Positions 1-11,604 of a DNA stretch of 64,000 nucleotides are shown one piece after another. Under the pieces are notes generated by a model, which was not told the DNA's origin, did not search any database, and was given only the letters and a program-made list of their open reading frames with translations. Within the stretch, counting starts at the first letter, position 1. The number at the start of each line of letters is the position of its first letter. The DNA comes from Dasyornis broadbenti (Eukaryota; Chordata; Aves; Passeriformes; Dasyornithidae): NCBI GenBank assembly GCA_013397935.1, contig VZRN01004204.1, forward strand, positions 1,622,294 through 1,686,293, in the 5' to 3' direction. A program made the position numbers and the translations under genes.

Positions 1-56
1 AAAAAAAAAAAAAAACCAAAAAAAAACAAAACAAAAACAAAAACAAAAACAAAAAA
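1..56. repeat. A-rich simple repeat at window edge
   Basis: The first 56 bases are almost pure A with single Cs spaced about every five bases near the end, giving a (CAAAAA)-like periodicity. It is cut by the window edge, so its full length is unknown. It could be a microsatellite or the tail of a retroposed sequence lying outside the window; nothing here decides. Confidence 0.85.
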
Positions 57-2759
57 CCCACTGGATTCAGTGAGCATTAAGTCACACCCTTTGGGATAGT
101 CCCTTGAACACTAAATTCTTCTACACCCACAGATGAGAAAAGGAAAGATAAAAATGATCTCTGTCATATTGCCAGGTTGTTACTACCCACAGCACACCCA
201 TTCTATTTGTCAAATACATAAGTTAGGATGGTTGGTAGCCAAATAATACCAGACCCTGAGTTCCCTGTGCTGTCTGCAGCTTGGGAGTGGACAAAGAGCC
301 TGGATACCCTGGGATGCTCCAGCCAGGGCTTATACCCACAGTCTTCAGTGGATGCCGCTTGTCCTGCAGCACCCCAATCTGCTCCTCAGTGCTCATCACT
401 TGAACACAAAAGACAAAAACTGCTTGTACAATTCGCCATCTCCCGTCCCCTGTATGGCGAGGACAAGGATCTCTGCGCGTGAGCAAATAAAACAGGACAG
501 AGTAAGAACATTTAGTAGTCAGTTTTGCATGCTGCAACCAGTTGCTTCCTCTTGATTGCTCCTTTTGTGTTAAGAGCTTGTCCTTCACACATCTCTGACA
601 GCAGAGAAATTCTGCAGCTAATCAGCGGGCTAATGAAACAGTTGTTCTGTTAATAAAATTTTTTAGAAACTGGCACAGAAAGAGGCAGCTTTACAAACGA
701 GCCTTCCTCTTCAGCCAGGCCTGCCATTCAACTCAAGAGCCACAAAACAGCACTTCAGCAATGCTTAAGCTTTACTGCTTCAACAGTTCACTTCTTTCTC
801 CCCAGGATCATAAACCAATTAGAAATGTTACAGGAATTTACCAAGAACAACCAAGTCAATCCCACAGTTATTACTATAATAAAGCCACAGCTGAAGAGTC
901 CAAATACCAGCTGGGAAGGGAGCCTGCTGTGCCATGGACTGCCCAGCACCCAGCAAGGGTCCCCACTTGCGACACTGACACTTTACACTCCGTGGGGACT
1001 CACGGGTGCATGGTGGTGCTGGCCATGGAACCCCTGTGCCAGGATGCAAGGCAGCCGCATCACACAGGGTCCCTGCCAGCCCACTCAAGGCAGTGCTGGA
1101 GATGCAGTGCCCCTGCTTGGGGTGCTGGTGTTTTCATCCTCCCAAGCAGGAGCTGGGTCCTTCAAGCAATTTCTGTTTGTGTTGACACCAAACTCATCAT
1201 GGCCACAGGTATGAGGCAGCCAAAGACAACGAGGGAAAAATAAAATTGAAGCATATGCGTTTGCGCTGTGACTGCAAAGTCTCTGGTGATTCCCTGAAGA
1301 AATGAGGCTCCAGAGATGGGAATTGCTCCCTTGCCTACAGATGAGAAAATTATTTTGGTGAATATCACAGCTGCACAAAACTCAGCATCTTAATATTTAA
1401 AAACACAGGGGAGTAAGGGAGAAGCAAAGAGAAGGATGGAAAACCAGGGAATGAAAAGGCCAAGTAACTACAGAGAAAACAAAGAGCAGGTGAGGGCAGC
1501 AGAAAAGCTGACAAACAGTTTATGCCAAAGTGAATTATCAGTGACTCTCCCTTTATGTTTTAGGGGACTGAGGTTTGTTTAAAATGTGTTGCCTGATTGT
1601 TGGCGCTTTTTTTTTCCTTCTTTTTTTTGTTTTTTTTTTGACCCTGGCTTTTTACAAGAGAAGCTGTCAACACACTGGCAAGAAGTTTTGCTAATGCCTC
1701 AGAAATTTCCTCTGTCTTGCTGCCCTTGATGCCAGAGAGCCCCTGGGTACTGACAGAAAAGCCCACCTTCATCCCACAAAGCAAAGCTCTCTCATTGACA
1801 ACATGGCTCCAGTGAAATCTCTGTCTGCTAGAGGACTTTGGCAGGACATTAAGGCCACCTGGACAGCCAGATTTTTTGAGACTTTGACACGTGGTATGTC
1901 AACCTCAGACAGCATGCATGTAGGACCAGGGAAATCCTATTCCCAGCCTGGCTCCTTTGACAGCTACTCGTGAAGCATTTAGTAATCAAGGGACTACATG
2001 TCCTACCAAAGTCCTTTGGCAAAGAAAAACAGAATTTGTACTTGGTATTATTTCAGATGTGAAGTTATAAGCTGCTTTTGTGCAGTATTAAGTAAATAGT
2101 TAAGGACAAAGCAGTTTTTAACAAAAAGAGGTCGCGAGATACTCACGGATTAGTTTTGCACTTCAGCAAGCCTCAAAGAATTGTCTATAATATCTCCCCA
2201 TTCTCAGGATGTAGCTTTTTCTTTTCAATGAGCCTGTCACCTCCTGTCAGCATCCCCTCTGCCTTCCTTCATCCTCTTAATTAATGACTGTGAGCTCTGC
2301 CTTTGTTCTCTCCATTCGGCTTTAAGCTAGAGAAATTAAATCGAAGGAATCCTCCAGAAGGCTTTGTACCTGCACATGAAGGTGTCATAAATAGCTTGTT
2401 AATGATTAGAGAAGTGACTAATAAGTAGCTACATTGGGTAACCTTTCAGCATGCTGAATAATTTGCAAAAACGTAATCATTTTAACAGGGGATAGTTTAG
2501 TATCAGTATGGAACCAGGCAAATTGAAACTCATACCAGCACCGTTGTTCCTGTGGGCTTCTGTGACCCAGACGCTTCCGCCCCAAATGTCAATACCAGGG
2601 CAGAGTCAATTTTTAGGGGCAAACTAACTCAAGGGCCAAAGCCTAAGGCAGATGTTAGGCCTAAACTCATTAAGTTTTCTTAGTAGAAAAGCCTGTAAAT
2701 AAACCAGTCCATCCAAATACTTCAGCTAAAAATAATTGTCATCTTCAAGGAATACCCCC
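57..2759. other. Non-coding stretch, no gene recognised
   Basis: Open frames here are short and overlap on both strands (for example near 760-1380), and none resembles a known protein. T-rich tracts lie at about 1609-1640. The part from about 2100 to 2500 differs in character: it is AT-rich, yet keeps several CpGs and TAAT-type motifs, and is treated separately as a possible conserved non-coding element. Confidence 0.7.
2100..2500. promoter_or_regulatory. Candidate conserved non-coding element (CNE-like)
   Basis: This AT-rich block keeps CpGs in unlikely places (GTCGCGAG and CACGG at 2131-2148, ATTCGG near 2315, ATCGAA near 2341, AACGTA near 2470). It also carries homeodomain-type cores (TTAATTAATGA near 2278, TTAATGATTAG near 2399). 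No open frame explains it. Retained CpGs and TAAT clusters are typical of vertebrate enhancers, but this is inference from composition only. Confidence 0.2.
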
Positions 2760-3445
2760 TGCTGTGGTTTTAAGCTCAGCTGGAGATAAAACACCACACA
2801 ACTGCTTACTCAGCCCCCCTTCCCTTCCCTTCCCTTCCCTTCCCTTCCCTTCCCTTCCCTTCCCTTCCCTTCCCTTCCCTTCCCTTCCCTTCCCTTCCCT
2901 TCCCTTCCCTTCCCTTCCCTTCCCTTCCCTTCCCTTCCCTTCCCTTCCCTTCCCTTCCCTTCCCTTCCCTTCCCTCCCCGTCTGGTGGACTGGGAAAAGA
3001 GAATCAAAGTAAAACTTGTAGGTCGAGGTAAGAACAGTTTAATGGTTGAAAATAAAGTAAAATGCAATGATAATGGTAAATAATGATACTAAAGAGAGAG
3101 AAAAACCCAAGTGATGCACAACACGATTTCTCACCACCCCCTGACAGATGATAGATCCCCCTTCCCAAGCTCAGATTGGCTGCACTTCCAAGTAACTCTC
3201 CCAGTTTATGTACTGGACACGATATTCTATGGTGTGGAATATCCTTTTGGTCAGTTTGGATCACCTGTCCTGGACATGCTCCCTCCCAGGTTTTCCCTCT
3301 CAAAGGAAAAAGATCCTTGGCTTAGGATAAACATGACTTCCCAAAAAACCAAAGCATCCAACACCATTCTCATTCTGAATCCAAACCATAGCACTGCAAC
3401 AGCTCCTGAGAAGAAATTAACTCTATCCCAGCTGAAACAAGGACA
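2760..3445 (-). mobile_element. Solo LTR of an avian endogenous retrovirus (ERVL-like), minus strand
   Basis: Read on the minus strand, the element starts TGTCC at 3445, continues with CAGCTGGGATAGAGTTAAT, and ends CCACAGCA at 2760. This order matches a very common bird LTR whose body has a GGATATTCCA block, a TATA region and a purine-rich 3' part. Here GGATATTCCA is kept (minus strand, about 3236-3245) and the TATA position reads TACATAAA (3205-3212), a decayed form. Flanks are CCCCC (2755-2759) and CCTCC (3446-3450), a 5-bp duplication with one mismatch. No internal viral genes adjoin it, so it is a solo LTR left by recombination. The purine-rich 3' region has expanded into the pentanucleotide array at 2816-2975. 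Family placement is from memory of the consensus, and the subfamily is not assigned. Confidence 0.8.
2816..2975. repeat. Uninterrupted (TTCCC)n / (GGGAA)n microsatellite, about 32 units
   Basis: About 160 bp of perfect 5-bp repeat: TTCCC on the plus strand, GGGAA (equivalently AAGGG) on the minus strand. There is no interruption from 2821 to 2970, so the array is young or being kept uniform. LTR sequence continues on both sides (GTCTGGTGGACTGGGAAAAG from 2981; TTACTCAGCC before 2816), so it grew within the solo LTR. Because the unit is 5 bp, both strands stay open in several frames, producing spurious proline/serine- and glycine/lysine-rich frames that are not genes. Confidence 0.97.
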
Positions 3446-6400
3446 CCTCCATAACTAGTAAGTCCAGTAAAAATTAATTCCTCAATTTTGTGCACCTAGT
3501 CTGTCATTAAACCCCTGTTTGTAATCTTTGTGTGCTTGCAGCAGGTGCAACATCATAGCAGTGCACTGGAAAGTTATCAAATACTTTATAGTCTAGCTGT
3601 TCCTGCCAATAAACCAGAAAACTTTGATAGCTGAGCAATGACAAGACCTTGATGTACTTACTGTTCACATCCACAGCTGATTTTCAAAACTGAAGATTAA
3701 GGCAAAAACGCAATTAGGAAACTAATAAATTAACAAAATCACTTGTTTGCAGAAAGTATATCCCTACATCCACACTCCTCAAATGCATTCATATCTCACA
3801 CCTAAGGGGAACACACATATTAACAGAAGCTCCATTTTTATAGATTTGTGCATTAATGGGGACTGAAAAATGTGCAACTATGAGTGGCCACATCCCAATT
3901 TGGGACATAGTGAGTCTACAGTTGCACCAGTGTATGGTTCTGATTGCTTCTGGCAGGAAAGTGTCCGGCATTAAATGTTAACTAATAATAAATTACTCTG
4001 GTATTGACCTACAAATTGGTAAGATTTGGGGATGCTCGCGTCTAAATCTAAGTCTGTGTAGAAGTTACAGAAATACTCTATGAAGAATGAGCCCACTGAG
4101 AGCTCTGTGCCTACATCATTAACAGACATGACAGTGTGAACAAAATAAAATGTTCCTATGACTAGTGACAAGAAATCAGAGTGCTTCTCTTTCCAGACAG
4201 GCCAAGCAAAGGGTTTTTTTCAACCACAACTCTACAGATTTCACAGTATCAGCAAGCATGTCACAAATCCTTACCCTGAACCAGACTGCTTGCTCTGAAT
4301 CTGTCTAAGAATCTGTGATGAAACATCTAAATTTTTCCTTTTGAAATAGTTACTCATTTGGAAATATCCTTGAAATTTTCTTCTTTTCAAATATTTCAAA
4401 AGTCTTATTCAAAACAAGGCAGTTCAACACAGGCTTTGGCAAAACCTATATGTCAGGGAGAAGCGAGATAGAAAACCTCTGAATACTTCTTTGAGCATTT
4501 CCCATCCTCACTTTTTCTGGATCTGGCAGGTCCCCTGCCAGAGCTCTAATTTCCTTTTTCTCTCAGACATAGACCTCAGCTGGCTAAACTATCCCCACAA
4601 CTGTGCAGCCATAGATCAGGGATCCCAGTCTCACAGCTAATAGCTCAGTGGTGTTTCTGAATGTGTAATGGTTGAGTTCCAGCAGTGAGAAACAATGTGA
4701 AAGTCTTCATGTGGGAGCCTGATCCAAAACTGTTAAAACGAATAGCAGGACATTTCTGCGTTAATATCCAGGGCACGGAATCTGGTCCAATCTAAACAGT
4801 AGCCTCAAGAAAAAACAAAGTGAAATACCTTTTTTTTTTTTGGAGACATAGTGATTTTGGGGGGTGGGATTTGGAGATTTTTGGTTTAGGTTGCTTATTT
4901 TGTAGTGGTTTTGTTTTTGTTTTTGTCTTGCAGAAGGGTGTTAGAAACCAGATTACAATTTCATGCTTCAAATGACAGTGAGGAGGAAAATATTTGAGTT
5001 ACAGCATGAAAATATCATAAGGGTTTTCTTTTCTTTTTTTTTTTTTTTTTTAATTATATGAGCCTGGAATCCCATTTAATGATCCCTGAGACTCACACAC
5101 TCAAAAGCTACTGGCAATCTGTTTACAAGGCATGATGCTGGGGTTCTTTTTCTGCTTGGGAATGTGCTTGCTCCTTTGTTCCCACTCAAGTCATGTCTCT
5201 CTAGCCTTGACTAACCTTCAATTCTACAACTCTGACACATCACATTTACTCTCTGGTGTGCTTTGTAAACCTTGATAGCCACATATAAATGGGGAAACAT
5301 GACTCCACTGTAATTTCTTCCATTTGTAGGAAGATGAATGTATATGGCATCAATGCTTCTTGGCTCTCTGACAGCAGAGCTGTCACCTCCTGATCTGCGG
5401 CAAGTTTTAATGATGAAAATCAGTAGTGCTTTCTGACTTGGTACGCAGAGAGAGGCATTAGCAGACAGAGCTCCAAGTACTTTTTGATTAGAGCATTTCT
5501 CCAGGCAAGAGTCTGATTGAGTAGTAATTTCCAGGCTGAAGCCCTTTGGACCACAGGGGCATCCTTTACCCGTCAGAATAAAGCAAGTGGCAGCTAATTC
5601 CTTGACTTCAGTAGGCTGAGACCTTTCAAAACTCTGTTTCACAGAAAGGATACAATCAAGTCAAACACAATGAACCAAAACCAAGACCCTAATTTTGACA
5701 AAAAACTTCGTATTTTTTTTCTTTTTTTTTTTACTTTTTTTTGCACCTTTACAATTGTCTATACCCATACTTTGTGGGAAAATAACATTAGAGAGCCTAT
5801 TTGTAGATTAATATTTACAAATATAAATAAAATTTATGTTCCTTCCCCTGAACAAAGTACACAGTTGAGGTAAAGAAATTCCACTCTTTAAAACATGCAG
5901 TACAGGGACAAGGTTACCACTTGAGGTGAATCTTACCAATTTTAAGAGAAATATAGTGCAGTTTGCTTCAGCCTACATTTCTCTCATTTCAGTAGCCATG
6001 ATACACAACTTGTGCAGGCACAAGTATAACTAATTATTGGTTCATGTGTCTTGCAAAGGTAAAATCCCTTTGGATTTCACTGAGAAAATAACAACTCTTT
6101 TAAAGAATAATATTACTGGTCCTTTGTACCAAGGAAGTAATTGGAAAGTGTAATCTCTCATAAACAAACAAGTTTTTTCTGATAAAGGACCATGGTGACA
6201 GAGCAAACTAGATGTAAATGCTTTATTCTTCGTAGGTTTTTTTTTTTGCATTTTTATTTATGTATTTTCTGAGGTCAAATGTATACTGTGAAAAACCCTT
6301 TACAAGCCTATTTAGCACCTGTTCCATACAGTCTGAAAAGCCTGTATTATTTTCTTGCTTTGATGTATGTATCGATGCTTTATAGTGTTTACTGGACACA

Positions 6401-8654
6401 TTTTCGAAAACAAAAATCTATGATGCTACTACAAACATTTGTTTCACTTTTCTGTAAATAACTGCAGCATTATACTTTCCTGTAACTGAATAAATCACTG
6501 CTGAACCCCAGGAAAAAACCAACCAAACAAAAACAAGCCACAAAACTAGATCAAACTAAATACTTACTGCTTTCTGTAGAAAATAGAAACCAGGATTGGG
6601 TTTGTTAGTGGGTGGGTTTTTTTTTACACTAAATTGGATAACTTAGAAAGAAATGCTTTTTGGCTTTGGATTTTTAAAATTCTGACATGAAAATGCAGCC
6701 AGAAAACCATCTCTCACAAAGCAATTTGATTTCACTTAAAATTTCATCTTTGAAAGCAGTTGTCAGTATATTGTGAGAGACTGTGTAAGTTAAAAACCTG
6801 CTGAAAAAAATATTAGGAGAATAAAGCAAAATTTTTTGCTTTTATGTCCTCCCAGCTTGAGTGTATTACAGCATGGAGGTGCAGGAGCTGTCACATGAGC
6901 CTGTGTGTGCTGTGATGTGCCGTGCAGATTCCTCCACTAATGAGAAGCCATGAGCACACTCCCATGTCCTGCTGCATTTTACTCAGCCTCGTCTCTTTGC
7001 AAGGATCTCTTCTCATCACTTCTCAGCAGGAATTTCTTTCTCTCGCAGAGGAGGATGGAGACAGCTTGGTGGGTGTTTGTGGGTGTATGGCTTCTGAAAG
7101 CTGTATGTTGTAGAGAACAATACTCAGCTGCTTATCTTTGCTATCTCAGTCACTTTTCAAACAATATGAACTGTAAGTTAGGGAGGTACAAAGATAATTG
7201 CGTAGAAAGAAAAAGAAAGCTCCAGTGTTGGAAAAAGAAGATAAATATCACAGACACTGAAAATATACTAATTGAAGAAACAACATGCATGCCTGACAAC
7301 ATGGACAAGTTGTGTAAGACTTCTCTTAGGTTTGAACGATACATGAACCCCAGGAATTTAAGGAAATCATCTGGAACCTCAATCCCAATCTTCTGCTCTC
7401 ATCACTAAACTTCAGCTTTTCTTTAACATCTAATTTTGACAGATAACTTCAAATGACAGTAATCCCTGGGTGTTTGTGTTTTTTAAGTGAGAAAGTACTG
7501 AGGGAAGCTATAGAAGGGATCCCTTCTGCCTTTCATGGGGCCTTTAGTTTGAGCACAGGCTGCAGGCATAAAATGAGTCAGCTGTCCTCAAACAATTATA
7601 CAAGACAGGACTTGCAGAGAAAAATGCCTGTTATAGGTCCGTTCTGCCATCACCCTTTTTCTAGGGAACAGCAAAATCCAGTTTTGCCTCTACAGCCAAG
7701 AAGCCCCCTGCTAGCACTGCCTTGCCTGTCACCCACTGCTGTTCCCTGAAATTTGCAGTTTCAAACGAGAGATGAACAGACCCAAGAAGTTCAGCCTTCC
7801 CCACTGCTCTGACCTGAAGAGGGGAGAACCAGCCTGGGTCAAACTCTGTGCTGTTTTGCTACTCGTTCTCCAGGCAAAAACATTTCAGGACAGCTCTGAC
7901 ACCTCACGGCTGGACCACAACCCCAGCACTCTCTCTTTGGAAGAACTCAGCTCTGAACGTCCACAGCTTTTGGGATGCATTTAGAATCATTAACGAATTT
8001 CAGGCTTGTGTTTTGTCAGCTCTGCTTCTTTGAGCTACTACACAGGATGGCATTTCTCAAAGCTTGCCATGCTTCCTGACTGTTTCTCCCCTGAGTCTGC
8101 TTCCAAATAGGAAATAGGACAAATATGTAGGACAAATATGAATTTTGCCATAGATGGAGCACAAGCAGGTTCAAAAAGACTTAACTAGAGGTGCCCGCAA
8201 AGGCTGTCATTGGAGAATATATGACTGAGTGTATAGTGTTAAAGCTGTGAAAGCTGAAGCCTGTTCCAGCATCAGCTGGGAGGTCTGCCATACAACTGAT
8301 GGCACAGGTATATAGGAAAAATGGCTGAGCAAATGTTCTCTGGCACACCTCACCAGAAGTAGTTTAAGATCTCACCTCGCTGACTGGCTATAACACATCC
8401 CAGCTGACATACCTGGTGGCTCATGCAAGCGCTCCTAATTTGTTTTAGTTCAGAGTAATACAGATTCATTTAAATCCTCCTCAGCACAGAAGCAGTTCAG
8501 AAATCTTGCACAGGTTTGGGAGACACCACGACTGTGAGGACAGGCATCCTTCCTGAAAGGATGAGAAACGAAAGGTAAGGAGCAGATAGCGGTACAACTT
8601 CTTCAGAACTCCCAGCAGACCCACAAGAGTACCTTGTCGAGACCCTAAAAAACA
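3446..8654. other. Non-coding stretch with simple repeats; one exon candidate
   Basis: No known gene is recognised. Simple sequence includes T tracts at about 4830-4841, 5034-5052 (19 T) and 5711-5742, and an A/C-rich run near 6510-6543. A perfect 9-bp inverted repeat with a 3-base loop lies at 4522-4542. A relic GCCTGATCCAAA at 4716-4727 matches an old palindromic repeat. A splice-bordered open stretch at 7049-7172 is described as a candidate exon. A short direct repeat of AGGACAAATATG lies at about 8116-8141. The longest frame, minus strand 5211-5642 (143 codons), resembles nothing I know. Confidence 0.65.
7049..7172 (+). other. Candidate first coding exon with signal-peptide-like start (unproven)
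   Basis: A pyrimidine-rich acceptor (TTTCTTTCTCTCGCAG, ending 7048) precedes an ATG at 7055 in strong start context (A at -3, G at +4). The frame begins METAWWVFVGVWLLKAVCC, which resembles a secretion signal: a short hydrophobic core followed by cysteines. A donor-like GTAAGT stands at 7173, which would end the exon after 118 coding bases, giving a phase-1 intron as is common after signal-peptide exons. If not spliced, the frame runs to a stop at 7406-7408 (117 residues, Cys-rich, one NIT glycosylation motif). I do not recognise the protein, and chance could produce all of this in 64 kb. Confidence 0.15.
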
Positions 8655-8795
8655 GGGGCAGATAGTGTTGCAGGGAGCTGGAGTTTGTCCCAAGAAGGGC
8701 AAGAAAGGTGGTGAAGCGTCTGGAGCTCAATTATTGTAAGGAGTAGCTGAGGGAGCTGGGGTTGTTTAGCCAGAAGGAAGCTGATTATACCACAT
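8655..8795 (+). mobile_element. Decayed CR1 LINE fragment, plus strand
   Basis: The stretch TTTGTCCCAAGAAGGGCAAG (8686-8705), then GGTGGTGAAGCGTCTGGAG and GCTGAGGGAGCTGGGGTTGT with TTTAGCC after it, follows the order of the conserved end of the CR1 reverse-transcriptase open frame (the ...RRATKL...GLE...RLRELGLFSL region). It decays after about 8795. Borders are approximate; the fragment is far too short and mutated to be active. Confidence 0.65.
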
Positions 8796-11604
8796 TTCGA
8801 CTAGGAAGTATCTAGCCACACTCATCAGAGAAAGAAGAGGGAATACAGCAATAACCTACTCAGTGGAGACTGGCCACTACTGCCAATGAGTGATCTGTAA
8901 TTCCCTCAGTCCCAAAGAGCTGCCATTTGGTGCCAAGTTCCATGAGATGGGCTGGGGATTTTTAGCTTGCAATGAGTCCTTGGGCAGTTCTTACTTCTAA
9001 CTTCACAGCTGGCCTTTTAAGCTTCTAATAAGATCATTAAACAAGCAAATAATTCTGGCCTCCCTGCAAGACAGGGGGACTTCTTTTCTGCCTCCTCTCT
9101 GCAGCGCCTTCTCCAGAGATCGCTATTTTACGCTCATTTTTTGCCTTCCTGTTTCCTGTTGAATCCCACTGGGAGAAAAACGTGTTTTATGATCTCTTGT
9201 ATTTTTCTTCTCAACTTTTCTTTCAAAGGTGCAAGAACCACAGGAAAAAAACCCACAATAACTCCTTCAGAGACAATCAGTTTCACATGTTATGAACTGT
9301 AAGACAAGGCTGCAAGATAGAAGGTTCTTTACAAAGCAAAGAAGTTGCCATCCACTCTGCAAACAGAAGGTCATGGTTTTTCTCTGTGAGATAGTCCTCA
9401 CACAGACCTTCACAGAGGGAAAAGACCAGTTTAACCATCTCCCCATGATGCTGAAAGGGAGAAGAAAAAGCTGTTTTACAGACCTGAGTAAGGATAAAAG
9501 AAAGAGTTCGCATGAAATTTGACTAGGAGGTACTGACTCGAAGAAAACTCCCTCCCTGCACAAGCACCTGAAACTCAGGAGACCCCAGATGAAGAAGAGT
9601 TGCCTTTGTTTGAACAGTTAGCTTTCCACATCTGAGTGGGAATTTTTCCCAGTAGACAGTTTTGGGGTTTGGTTGGGTTTTTTTGAATGTTTGTAAACTT
9701 CCAGTGGTTAAAACATTCTACATCAAGAGTTTCAATGCCTGAACTATGTGGTTTGTAAAAAAATACTTCTTTGAATTTCTTTAATTCTTTGTGTGACAGT
9801 TTTTCCTCACTCTAATACTTAAAGTCCTGGAAGAATCATAGAACAATTGTTCTCTGCCAGAAACTCATTCCACAGTCCTCCAGCCACCTGCTTTTCCAAC
9901 TTGAAAAATCCCAAACTGCTTGACCACTCCCTGTGCTGAGGGTCTTCCGTATTTTGATGGTCCTTGATACGTGTAGACATCCCTCACCTAAAGGGTGCAT
10001 TGTCAAAATGTATCCTTTGGAATTTTTTCCAGTAATGTCACTCAAATGTAAGGCTGCCAGAAATACAGTGTTCAAGAGTTAGGAATCATGAATTTATAGT
10101 GCTGTAATAATGACTTCTACCTTGTTGTCTATTCCTTCATAATACTTCCTAACCTTACGTCCACTTTCAGAACTGCTACTGATCATTAAGTCAGTGTTGA
10201 GATATCACTGTCTGTTTCAACCTCAACATCTCCCTCTTGAAAGACTAGCCCATAGCTGATGATCCATTATTGAGTATGCAGTTAGGATTGGATTTTTCCT
10301 CAGTATTCTTCACTTTGGGTGTTTGGGTTTTTTTTACCCTGAATTTAATTTTTTACTATCCAACCACCCAGAATAGTGATGTTAAATGATATTTCCCCCC
10401 ATTCACATATAAGAAACAGACGAATGACGATTATACAGGGATTTCAACAGAGCAGAGGGCAAAAGATGGGTCTATCACGTCCTCATTTTCCTCAATGGAA
10501 GAAAGCCCTATTCTTCTCAAGCTGCTTCGATGTTCCTGAATACTCGCAGTGTTTGAGGGGGTCCACATAAAAGCAGACATTTCCCTTTGCTTCCAACAGT
10601 GGGAAAAATGTATACAAAAGGGGAAAAAATCCCACAAGTAAACACAGGGGTGGAAGATGAGATCCAAGAGATTTTAAGGATGGAAGGACAGCCAAACAAG
10701 TCCTTAAAGTGCGAGAAACTGGTTACAAGGAGAGGGGTTTGTGTCCTTAATGTCAAAATGTTCAAAAGCATCTGTCAAAGCAATTACTCAAGCTAAATCT
10801 AAAGTACCAGCCAAAGCCTTGGTATCTTGTAATCAGCTGGTTGATGAATATGGAGTAGGGAGTATGGAGTCACTTGAGCCGCAGGAAGAAGATATAACTG
10901 GGATGAGGAGACCAGGTAGGGCTCTGAGGGTGAAAATTTGATGTTTCTTCTATCACCAGGAAAGCAGGTGTGTGTGCATTGCCAATGGCCCTGGCAAGGC
11001 TGCTGTGGGCTGATATCAACCCCCAAGCTATGAATGGACAGGAAACCTGTTCCTGCAGCCTGACCATGGGGAGATCAGCAGCTGTGCTGGTCTGGTGTTG
11101 CTGCACACCTTTGTGAAAAATCATCAGCTTTTAATATTGAAATTAATCTTGCTGCTGGCCCAGCTTCACATTCAAAACCCCCTTCAGATACAGCGCTACA
11201 AAAGATGTGACAGCATTTGGGGAAGTAACTGAAAACACTGCAGCCCGGACACAGGTTTCAGCAAGCATATGGACAATATCCTGCAAATAATTTCCATTTA
11301 TAGCTGTTATTTCAGACCAGATCTTGTGTATGTAACTGCAGCTTCTATTATCTTCTTTTCTCTCCTACCTTCTCAAAACTTCCCATCTGTTTGGCTCTCA
11401 GATTAACTGGGTATTTTACCACAATGGGCAAGCTCCTCCAATCCATTATCTTGAAGGGAAATTTAGTATCTCAGATTTTCTGGCCTGCAAGTTAACTCTT
11501 AGTTTTCTGCAGTTTACTACAATTCTCTACAAAACAACTTGCTGTATGCCACACATGGACACTACCATGAGATTTCAGCATGTGCAGATGCCTGTCTGAT
11601 AGAG
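8796..11604. other. Non-coding stretch, nothing recognised
   Basis: No gene, RNA or clear repeat is recognised. Short open frames overlap on both strands near 9270-9560 and 10430-11120 and look like chance. Poly-T patches occur near 9677-9685 and 10328-10337. Confidence 0.65.

Noticed and set aside
2816..2975. Regular array that could be mistaken for a CRISPR
   Set aside because: It is a contiguous 5-bp microsatellite without spacers, in a vertebrate genome.
2764..3067. Repetitive open frames on both strands (Pro/Ser/Phe/Leu on plus, Gly/Arg/Glu/Lys on minus)
   Set aside because: They are translations of the pentanucleotide array and have no coding context.
4916..4990. Acceptor-like TTTGTTTTTGTCTTGCAG followed by sequence
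   Set aside because: All three frames hit stops within about 20 codons; no donor found.
5211..5642. 143-codon minus-strand frame
   Set aside because: Unrecognised, no start or splice context, no repeat or domain signature.
7690..7710. GCCCCCTGCTAGC as a CTCF site
   Set aside because: Weaker match than the one at 63812 and lacks the outer motif positions.
9835..10075. Stretch starting AGAATCATAGAAC, like a CR1 tail
   Set aside because: Only the first dozen bases resemble CR1; the following order of CR1 motifs is absent.
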